Shown here: positions 1 through 6,428 of the stretch, one piece after another
Layout: each line of letters opens with the position of its first letter
Position numbering within the stretch: the first letter of the stretch is position 1
DNA from: Sulfurovum sp.
GTDB lineage: Bacteria; Campylobacterota; Campylobacteria; Campylobacterales; Sulfurovaceae
Length of the DNA stretch: 34,043 bases
NCBI GenBank assembly: GCA_024763175.1
Contig: JANTGA010000010.1
Coordinates: forward strand, 1-34,043
Reading direction: 5' to 3'
Notes under the pieces: model-generated
What the model was told of the DNA's origin: nothing
The model's database searches: none
What the model saw: the letters and a program-made list of their open reading frames with translations, nothing else
Program-made: the position numbers and the translations under genes

Positions 1-695
1 TTGGCTATTCCGTACAGATATTTGCCGATTTTGCCGGCTATTCGCTCATCGCGATTGGTGTGGCATCGCTCTTTGGGTATCGGTTGCCTCAAAACTTTGA
101 CTTTCCCTATATCTCAAGCTCATTTTCCGAGTTCTGGAAGCGTTGGCATATGACACTGGGGCTCTGGCTCAAGGAGTATCTCTATATCCCTCTTGGAGGA
201 AACAGAAAAGGAACACTTCGAAACTATTTGAATTTAATGGTCGTGATGGTCTTGGGAGGACTCTGGCACGGTGCCAGTCTGAGCTATGTCTCCTGGGGTA
301 CATACCACGGTGTACTTCTGGTGTCAGAACGGATTTTTGCCCACTATATTACATTGCCGAGGCATCAGATCTTCAGGATTTTGCAAATCGTGACGGTTTT
401 TTCTCTGGTGACGGTGGGGTGGCTCTTTTTTCAGCTTGATATACAGGGATTTGAGGGCTTTTTTCGGGCACTGGTGCATAATACTTCGATCGATCACAAC
501 AGAGGTGTTCTGCTGATGGTTTTTCTCTACAGTCTGCCTGTATTTTTGTATTATCTCCATCATATAGGCTATTCACGATATATCCGATATAGGACGTGGT
601 TTGGCAAAAACAAATCGATACTCTACGGAATCTTACTCTTTGCCATCATTTTTCAAAGCGGGAACAGCAGTGCGTTCATCTATTTTCAGTTTTGA
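1..695 (+). CDS. MBOAT family O-acyltransferase (AlgI/PatA-like), 5'-truncated by the window edge
   Basis: This is the C-terminal part of a membrane-bound O-acyltransferase. Family members move acyl groups (often acetyl) across the inner membrane for addition to extracellular polysaccharide. The open frame runs from base 3 without a stop, and residues encoded before the GTG at 60 (QIFADFAGYS) fit the family, so that GTG is not the start and the gene continues upstream. Family signatures visible are RLPQNFDFPY, FWKRWHMTLG, YLYIPLGGNRKG and GGLWHGASLSYVSWG; the His in WHG is the presumed catalytic residue. Several hydrophobic segments follow. The next gene overlaps it by 26 bp and encodes an SGNH-like partner, as in alginate and peptidoglycan acetylation pairs. 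The substrate polymer is inferred to be the polysaccharide made by the downstream glycosyltransferases. The family call is firm; acetyl as the acyl group is an assumption. Confidence 0.93.
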   Translation, partial: GYSVQIFADFAGYSLIAIGVASLFGYRLPQNFDFPYISSSFSEFWKRWHMTLGLWLKEYLYIPLGGNRKGTLRNYLNLMVVMVLGGLWHGASLSYVSWGTYHGVLLVSERIFAHYITLPRHQIFRILQIVTVFSLVTVGWLFFQLDIQGFEGFFRALVHNTSIDHNRGVLLMVFLYSLPVFLYYLHHIGYSRYIRYRTWFGKNKSILYGILLFAIIFQSGNSSAFIYFQF

Positions 696-1548
696 TTCTT
701 TCGTCTGGAAAAGTGTTGCTATGGCACTTGGACTGACGCTTCTCTATATCGTTGTGATCTCGGCGACGAAGCCGAAGGTTACCTTCACCCAAAATCAATA
801 CCAGGCCAATATCATCTTCGCACAGGATTTTATCTATCGGCATCCCAAACCATCGAGGGTGATCGTCGGCTCTTCGATGGCGACACGGATGAAGTTTGAC
901 AAAGGGGAAGATGTTTACAACCTTGCCTTGGGAGGCGGAGGACCGCTAACCGGACTGGAGATCATCCGAAAAAGCGGATATATTCCCGAAGCGATCTTCA
1001 TAGAGAGCAATATTTTTACGATGCCCGCTGATCGTAAGTTTCTGGATGCGCTTTTTGTGCCTGTTTTGTTTGAGCTGCGCGGCAAGATCATCGCACTACA
1101 GGAAAAGTATCAAACCCTGAACCTCGTGGGAACATTCATCTACATATTTGCCGGTCGCTCACAGGAGGAGAAACTCCATCAAAGAATAGATAAAAAACTC
1201 TTGGATAGACTTGTCAAAAGTACACTGAAACAACAGAATAAACCCGTGATCAAAAACAAAGAAAAACTACTGAGTGACTGGCATCGCAACATAGATTATT
1301 TTCTAAAAAAGGGAACGAAACTCATCTTCTTCGAGATGCCCAACGATTCACGACTTGCCGAAACAGAGGCTAGAAAAACAGTGAGAAATTTTATCAAAAC
1401 AGAGTTTCCATCCATTCCCTCTATCGAACAGAACAATAGCGACGACAGATATCAAACATCAGACGGCATCCACTTGACAGTCAAGTCGGCGATTGACTTT
1501 GCGGCATATTTCAAGCGTGAGATTCTCTCGCAAACCGACTCTAACTGA
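670..1548 (+). CDS. SGNH/GDSL-hydrolase-like membrane-anchored protein (O-acyltransferase partner)
   Basis: Probable extracytoplasmic acyl-transfer partner of the MBOAT protein, comparable in role to AlgX/AlgJ or DltD-type proteins. From the chosen GTG at 670 (292 aa) there is one N-terminal membrane segment (about residues 12-32) and then an SGNH-type domain. Block I is IVGSSMATRM (Ser69 as candidate nucleophile), followed by a Gly-rich NLALGGGGP, FIESN, and a C-terminal DGIHLT giving the Asp265/His268 pair. A TTG at 601 would extend the protein into the MBOAT gene. An ATG at 721 would cut the membrane helix, so 670 is preferred; it overlaps the upstream gene by 26 bp. The overlap suggests translational coupling with the acyltransferase. 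Divergence from characterised families is considerable, so the precise reaction is inferred from motif and neighbourhood. Confidence 0.8.
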   Translation: MRSSIFSFDSFVWKSVAMALGLTLLYIVVISATKPKVTFTQNQYQANIIFAQDFIYRHPKPSRVIVGSSMATRMKFDKGEDVYNLALGGGGPLTGLEIIRKSGYIPEAIFIESNIFTMPADRKFLDALFVPVLFELRGKIIALQEKYQTLNLVGTFIYIFAGRSQEEKLHQRIDKKLLDRLVKSTLKQQNKPVIKNKEKLLSDWHRNIDYFLKKGTKLIFFEMPNDSRLAETEARKTVRNFIKTEFPSIPSIEQNNSDDRYQTSDGIHLTVKSAIDFAAYFKREILSQTDSN

Positions 1549-1586
1549 CATTACTCTATAATCATACAAAACGAAGGTGCCGCCAC

Positions 1587-2369
1587 GTGAAGAGTATCCC
1601 AAAAGTCACCATCATCACCGTCGTCTTCAACGCAGAAGCCCATCTGGAGCAAACGATCCGGAGTGTGATAGAGCAGGACTATCCCAGTATCGAATATATC
1701 ATCATCGATGGCGGTTCGACAGATGGAACACTGGATATCATCAACAGATACCAGGATCGCATCAACTACTGGGTGAGTGAAACAGATGATGGGATCTACG
1801 ATGCGATGAACAAGGGCATCCGAAAGGCGACCGGCAATGTGATCGGACTGATCAATGCAGATGACTGGTATGCGCCGGGAAGCATAAGCCGGGCGATGAA
1901 TATCATGCAAGAGACAGGTGCCGAGGTGGTTCACGGGGCGATGTTGATTTTTCGGGAGGGGCGGGAGACGATGGTGAAGAGGGGGCCCAAAAAACTGGAC
2001 AACTTCGCCAAAGGTATGCTGCTCAACCATCCCACCGTCTTCGCCCGTGCATCACTCTATCGGAGATTTGGACTCTTCGATACTGCCTATAGGATTGCGG
2101 CGGACTGGGAGATACTGCTGCGCTGGTGGCTGAATGACATATCATTCTATGTAGACGATGAAGTGATAGCCAACTTCAGGATGGGAGGGATCAGCTCGCG
2201 CCGGCTCAGAGAAAGCTTTGAGGAGAAACATACGATCCGCAGGAAGCATCATATGTACACTTTGCTGGATCGTCACTATCTCTATGATCGTATGAAATTT
2301 TTGATACCCTCAGACATCCTGCTCAACAGGTCGATCGACAAACTACAAAAAATGGAGCCGTCATGCTGA
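1587..2369 (+). CDS. Glycosyltransferase family 2 (WcaA/WcaE-like)
   Basis: Cytoplasmic, membrane-associated sugar transferase of 260 aa, expected to add one sugar from a nucleotide-sugar donor to a lipid-linked repeat unit. The N-terminus carries the GT-A fold strand-loop (TIITVVFNAEAHLEQTI) with QDYPSIEYIIIDGGSTDGT. The donor-binding region is ETDDGIYDAMNKGI, and LINADDWY holds the DXD-equivalent acidic pair. DWEILLRWW is the usual late catalytic-domain motif. The start is GTG, with GAAGGTG a few bases upstream acting as a Shine-Dalgarno. It lies 38 bp after the SGNH gene, and its end overlaps the next gene by 7 bp, so it belongs to the same operon. Sugar specificity cannot be read from the sequence. 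Confidence 0.92.
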   Translation: MKSIPKVTIITVVFNAEAHLEQTIRSVIEQDYPSIEYIIIDGGSTDGTLDIINRYQDRINYWVSETDDGIYDAMNKGIRKATGNVIGLINADDWYAPGSISRAMNIMQETGAEVVHGAMLIFREGRETMVKRGPKKLDNFAKGMLLNHPTVFARASLYRRFGLFDTAYRIAADWEILLRWWLNDISFYVDDEVIANFRMGGISSRRLRESFEEKHTIRRKHHMYTLLDRHYLYDRMKFLIPSDILLNRSIDKLQKMEPSC

Positions 2370-3556
2370 TCTACAATATACTGGTGCTCCTCGTCGTCAT
2401 GCTGCTCTCTCTCGACTACTGGATAGAGAGGCACCATGTCACACTCCGCTATGGCTCCAGAGAGATCACCCCCACCAATATCTTCCTCTATCTGGCACTG
2501 GCGGCGATGATCCTTTTCGCGGGACTTCGCTTTGAGATAGGGTATGATTATCCCAAGTATCTGGCAGGATACCTCTATGACAGCCAACTTCTCAAGTGGG
2601 AGCCGGCCTTTGTCTTTGCGGTGCGCCTGATCCGGCATTTGGACTTTGGGCTTGGTATACAGGCTATGTTTCTTTTTTTTTCCGCTTTGACCGTAACCAT
2701 ACTCTACAAGGCGCTGCGAAGTTTGACGCCATACTATCGTATCGGATTGCTGCTCTATCTTCTGGTCCCGTCACTCTATCTCAACTCTTTTTCTGTGATT
2801 CGTCAGGGGATTGCCTTGACGATACTTTTTTATGGATTGCACTACATTGCCATCGATAAACCGGACAATAGAAAATATGCGCTAACCGCTCTATTTGCAT
2901 TTTTGTTTCATTATAGTTCTATCTTCGTATCACTCCTCTATCTGCTGGGCGGCAAACTTTTCCAGCAGACCTACTCATGGATAACCTACCTATTTTTGCA
3001 GATTGTCAGTCTCTTCCTCTCTTTTGCTCACATTGGCAAACTGATCCTGTCACATATGCCGGGTCACTTTGGTGCCTACGTCAACTACACCGGGGCAGTC
3101 AGTCCCCTCAAGCTCCTGATCGTCAATCTCTTCTTTCTCTTCTTTATGATACAAAAAGAGTATTTTGTCAAAAATAGGCTGGATCACTATCTGTTGAATA
3201 CGCTGCTTGTCGGGTTAATCATTTTCAATATCTTCAGTGATTTTGTTTATGTCACACGATTGGCACAGTTTTTTCTCGTCGCCCAGATCGTACTGGTGCC
3301 GATCTATCTACATTCGATCAAAAATGTAGCAACCTATCGAATGATGCTCGTTCTTTTTGCTCTCTACTATCTCTTCAATTTCAACTATGCCCTCTATCGT
3401 GACGAGCATTTCCCGGGCAATAGACAGCATTTTCTGATTCCCTACAAAAACTATCTATTTGAAGAGCAAAAATCACCCAGAGTAATCAACATCGACTCTT
3501 GGATCAACTATCTTCAGGAGGAGGAAGAGGAGAAGAGGGAGGAGACCCTGCGATGA
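2363..3556 (+). CDS. EpsG-like polysaccharide polymerase (Wzy-type), polytopic membrane protein
   Basis: A hydrophobic protein of 397 aa with roughly ten membrane segments. Near residues 50-70 it contains AGLRFEIGYDYPKYLAGY, which resembles the GLRxxxGxDYxxY signature of the EpsG family, the presumed repeat-unit polymerases of exopolysaccharide systems. No other polymerase candidate exists in the window, so it is the best candidate for joining repeat units at the periplasmic face. The C-terminus is very acidic (LQEEEEEKREE). It overlaps the upstream glycosyltransferase by 7 bp and shares an ATGA start/stop overlap with the next one, indicating translational coupling. The family call is good; the polymerase role is inferred from family and context. 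Confidence 0.85.
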   Translation: MLIYNILVLLVVMLLSLDYWIERHHVTLRYGSREITPTNIFLYLALAAMILFAGLRFEIGYDYPKYLAGYLYDSQLLKWEPAFVFAVRLIRHLDFGLGIQAMFLFFSALTVTILYKALRSLTPYYRIGLLLYLLVPSLYLNSFSVIRQGIALTILFYGLHYIAIDKPDNRKYALTALFAFLFHYSSIFVSLLYLLGGKLFQQTYSWITYLFLQIVSLFLSFAHIGKLILSHMPGHFGAYVNYTGAVSPLKLLIVNLFFLFFMIQKEYFVKNRLDHYLLNTLLVGLIIFNIFSDFVYVTRLAQFFLVAQIVLVPIYLHSIKNVATYRMMLVLFALYYLFNFNYALYRDEHFPGNRQHFLIPYKNYLFEEQKSPRVINIDSWINYLQEEEEEKREETLR

Positions 3557-4323
3557 TACATTTCAGCATCGTTATCCCGCTCTACAATGCATCCGGACAG
3601 ATACGCAGGACACTCGACTCCTGCGTCTCACAAAGCTATTTGCCTTCAGAGATCATCATCGTAGACGACCAAAGCAGTGACGACTCTATGAATATCATCA
3701 AAGCCTGGGAAAACGACTATCACGGTGAGGTTACGATCGTCATAGAGCAGCTGCCCCAAAACAGCGGTCCTGCTGCTGCCCGAAACAGAGGCTGGGATCT
3801 GGCGACAGGAGAGTATCTCGCCTTTCTGGATGCGGATGATCGCTTCGTTCCGGAGAAGCTGAAGCATATCGTCCCGATGCTCGAAAACGATCCGCATATC
3901 ATCCTGCTGATGCATGCCTATATCCTCCCCGACAAACAAGCACCGAAAAGTACCACACTTCAAAAGGTTTCGTCAAGGATACTGCTTTTAAAAAATCTAT
4001 CCGCCACCGGCGCAATCATCATCAAACGATCGATACCCGAACGCTTCGATGAATCGATGCGATTTACCGAAGATCACGACCTCTGGTTGCGCGTGACGCA
4101 AGCATACGACCAAACCTATCATTTGGATACTGCACTGACGATCATCGACAGGCCTGTGAGGTCATCAGGCGGCCAAAGTGCCAATGTTTGGGCAATGCGC
4201 AAGGGTGAAATAAGAATGTACAAAAAGTATTGCAAAAGTTCCGGCATTATGATATTATTTCCTCTGTTTGCGGCTTTTTCACTCAGTAAGCATCTACTCA
4301 AACTGATCAAAGGAGACTCTTGA
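3553..4323 (+). CDS. Glycosyltransferase family 2
   Basis: Second family-2 glycosyltransferase, 256 aa from the ATG at 3553, which overlaps the stop of the polymerase gene (ATGA) and has GGGAGGAG upstream. An in-frame ATG at 3499 exists but would add residues encoded inside the polymerase gene with no family resemblance. The start of the fold is FSIVIPLYNASGQIRRTLDS, then EIIIVDDQSSDDS, PAAARNRGWDLATGEYLAFLDADD (DXD motif) and TEDHDLWLRV. The last 30 residues are hydrophobic and basic (IMILFPLFAAFSLSKHLLKLIK), probably a membrane-attachment helix. It should add a sugar to the growing lipid-linked unit. The donor sugar is unknown. Confidence 0.92.
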   Translation: MIHFSIVIPLYNASGQIRRTLDSCVSQSYLPSEIIIVDDQSSDDSMNIIKAWENDYHGEVTIVIEQLPQNSGPAAARNRGWDLATGEYLAFLDADDRFVPEKLKHIVPMLENDPHIILLMHAYILPDKQAPKSTTLQKVSSRILLLKNLSATGAIIIKRSIPERFDESMRFTEDHDLWLRVTQAYDQTYHLDTALTIIDRPVRSSGGQSANVWAMRKGEIRMYKKYCKSSGIMILFPLFAAFSLSKHLLKLIKGDS

Positions 4324-5243
4324 GAGTTAATGTCGCGATCATAGCCCACGACAACCCCAAAGTAATGCTCGACGCTTCCATAGGGAGTGTACTACTGGAA
4401 AAGAGCGAGATCCATCAACTCTTTCTTGTAGACAACTCTTCTACGGATCGATTGCGAAAGCACTACGACGCACTCACCACTTATATTTATCCAGGCAAAA
4501 ATCTGGGCTTCGGTGCAGCCAATAATATCGCGATGCGAAGGAGTATCGACGAAAGTGTCGACTATCACCTGTTGGTCAACCCTGATATCTACTTCAACCA
4601 GGGGACGATCAGGGAGCTGCTCGATTTTATGGATGCTCATCCCGATGTAGGGCTGGTCTCACCAAAAGTCGTCTACCCCAACGGCACGACACAACATCTC
4701 TGCAAACTGATACCCACACCTGCTGATCTGATCGGGCGAAGGTTTCTGGGATGGGGACCCTTCAAGCAACTGACGGATAGACGAAACGAGTTTTTCGAAC
4801 TTCAGTTCAGTGGGTATGAGGCGCTGATGGAGGTGCCGATACTTTCGGGGAGCTTTATGCTGATACGCACCTCGGTGCTCGAAAAAGTTGGGCTTTTTGA
4901 TGAGCGCTTCTTTCTCTATCTGGAGGATTTTGATCTCTGCCGCCGGATCGGCGAAGTCTCCAGAACTGTTTTTTACCCCTATACTTCTGTCGTACACGAA
5001 TATGAAAAAGGCTCCTATTTCAATCGGAGACTCTTTGGGCACCATATCGTATCTGCCATCAAATACTTCAGCAAGTGGGGCTGGCTCTTCGACAGAAAGC
5101 GCAGAAAGACCAATCAGGCATGCCTGGCAAAACTACAGTCCCACACGGCTACAGAGGATAGAGTCTCCGCAGAAAATACTTGTAAAAGAGCCGGAACGGC
5201 CGCAGCAGCGGATAGAGAAAGTCTATTCTGTCGGGCAAACTGA
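4320..5243 (+). CDS. Glycosyltransferase family 2, rhamnosyltransferase-like
   Basis: Third family-2 glycosyltransferase, 307 aa. It begins at a TTG overlapping the previous TGA, supported by AAAGGAG just upstream and no better alternative. Motifs are FLVDNSSTD, PGKNLGFGAANNIA, LLVNPDIYF, and VPILSGSFMLIRTSVLEKVG followed by LFDERFFLYLEDFDLCRR. This pattern is typical of WbbL/rhamnosyltransferase-type enzymes, so transfer of rhamnose or another deoxysugar is plausible but unproven. The recognisable domain ends near KYFSKWGWLFDRKRRK. The last 31 residues, rich in Ala, Arg and Asp, are encoded on the antisense of the convergent nucleotidyltransferase gene, with a 95 bp overlap. The tail looks like a run-through after loss of an earlier stop. 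Confidence 0.9.
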   Translation: MRVNVAIIAHDNPKVMLDASIGSVLLEKSEIHQLFLVDNSSTDRLRKHYDALTTYIYPGKNLGFGAANNIAMRRSIDESVDYHLLVNPDIYFNQGTIRELLDFMDAHPDVGLVSPKVVYPNGTTQHLCKLIPTPADLIGRRFLGWGPFKQLTDRRNEFFELQFSGYEALMEVPILSGSFMLIRTSVLEKVGLFDERFFLYLEDFDLCRRIGEVSRTVFYPYTSVVHEYEKGSYFNRRLFGHHIVSAIKYFSKWGWLFDRKRRKTNQACLAKLQSHTATEDRVSAENTCKRAGTAAAADRESLFCRAN

Positions 5244-6327
5244 AAGTGATGACATCGACTGCCGTAGGCTTGAAGAGCGATTTGAAATGCGAAAAGAGAG
5301 GAGACTCCTTCTCTTGATGAAGCTGTGCAAGAAAAAGAAATCGGGCACGTTTTTTGGGAGCTTCATCCCAAAAGATAAACGCCTCTTTGCAATAGTGCAA
5401 TACGCTTTCGATAAGCTGGTCTACCCGCTCACTCCGATAGCGTTGCAATGATCGTGGAATCGGTGTCCCAAAGAGAAGTTCACAGAGAAATATCCCTAGC
5501 AAAAACGGCTCCTCTACCCGAATAGCCACAGCCTTTTCGTATACTTTTCTCACATCCAGATCCGGGTAAGTGGCGATCAGACGATCGATATCATAGACCC
5601 ATTCGAAGCGCTCAAAGATATGCTTGGCGCCATGCAGTGCAAGATAGAGGAGATTGTCTTCGGGTAAGAGGATCGTGATTTTTCTGTTTTGGATTTCGAG
5701 TCTGTCGGTATGAGAATATAGCTGCCCAAAGGGAAGAGACATCCTGTGTCTTCGCGGGAAAAGCTTCCAGTGCAGTTCGAGCAGTACGCCACTGCTTTGA
5801 TGCCTGAAGCTGAAGTCGTTATCCAAAGCAAAGAACTTCCGACGCGTCAAGAGTGTGACCGGCAGAAGAGGCTGGTATCCCAGAGTAATGATCAGCTCAC
5901 TCATCTTCTGCATATCGTCTTGATCGACGAAGAGATCGATATCACCATATTGGCGCAGAGTGATATCGCCATAAACCTCTTGAGAGAGCGCAGGTCCTTT
6001 GATAGCAATATAACGCAATCCCCTGCTCTCCAGCCTGTCTGTCAGTGTCAAGAGATGAGCAGTCAGAGCCAACTGATCACGTGAGGTGCTCTGATATAAC
6101 GATTTGAGAGTGCACATCTCCTCTGACGGAAGCTGCAGAGCCAGATCGCCGAGAGATCGATAAAGAATCGGCATCACCCCATGATACACTGCCAACTCTC
6201 TGATCGTCTGCCACTTTGCCAGAAGCGTATCCCGGTCAAAAGACTCCCGGATATGCTCTCTGTCTCTAAGCATTCCGATCAAAAAATCTACCTCAACCCT
6301 CTCGCATAAAAAAGTGTTCCAATTCAT
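5149..6327 (-). CDS. Nucleotidyltransferase family protein (PF14907-type) in polysaccharide locus
   Basis: Cytoplasmic protein of 392 aa with the polymerase-beta-like nucleotidyltransferase signature: YIAIKGPALSQEVYGD (about residues 106-121), then RQYGDIDLFV with Asp129 and Asp131 as the paired metal ligands. This is the pattern of the uncharacterised nucleotidyltransferase family found in many capsule and exopolysaccharide clusters. The C-terminal half is mostly helical with no further motif I recognise. It is the only minus-strand gene in the polysaccharide locus, convergent with a glycosyltransferase (95 bp overlap) and divergent from the BY-kinase gene. The ATG has no clear Shine-Dalgarno; a TATACT lies at 6334-6339, immediately upstream. 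The activity is unknown; nucleotide transfer to a protein or sugar is a family-level guess. Confidence 0.85.
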   Translation of the reverse strand: MNWNTFLCERVEVDFLIGMLRDREHIRESFDRDTLLAKWQTIRELAVYHGVMPILYRSLGDLALQLPSEEMCTLKSLYQSTSRDQLALTAHLLTLTDRLESRGLRYIAIKGPALSQEVYGDITLRQYGDIDLFVDQDDMQKMSELIITLGYQPLLPVTLLTRRKFFALDNDFSFRHQSSGVLLELHWKLFPRRHRMSLPFGQLYSHTDRLEIQNRKITILLPEDNLLYLALHGAKHIFERFEWVYDIDRLIATYPDLDVRKVYEKAVAIRVEEPFLLGIFLCELLFGTPIPRSLQRYRSERVDQLIESVLHYCKEAFIFWDEAPKKRARFLFLAQLHQEKESPLFSHFKSLFKPTAVDVITFSLPDRIDFLYPLLRPFRLFYKYFLRRLYPL

Positions 6328-6417
6328 ATGATGAGTATACAGAACTGGAGCTTACAAGACCGCATTGACCCTCCTCTCGAACAATCCTCTGCGAAGACTC
6401 CCTAATGGATTTGATGG

Positions 6418-6423
6418 TATAAT
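6418..6423 (+). promoter_or_regulatory. Candidate -10 element for the BY-kinase gene
   Basis: A perfect TATAAT lies 5 bp before the annotated ATG and 41 bp before the alternative GTG at 6465. No good -35 is present 16-18 bp upstream, which is common in this phylum, where -35 boxes are weak. If it is used, transcription would begin at about the first ATG, which favours translation from the GTG at 6465. Confidence 0.45.
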
Positions 6424-6428
6424 AATAG

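Noticed and set aside
256-272. TGGCAC-G-GTGCCA palindrome as a regulatory site or sigma-54 half-site
   Set aside because: It lies inside the conserved WHG codons of the MBOAT gene and lacks the matching second half-site.
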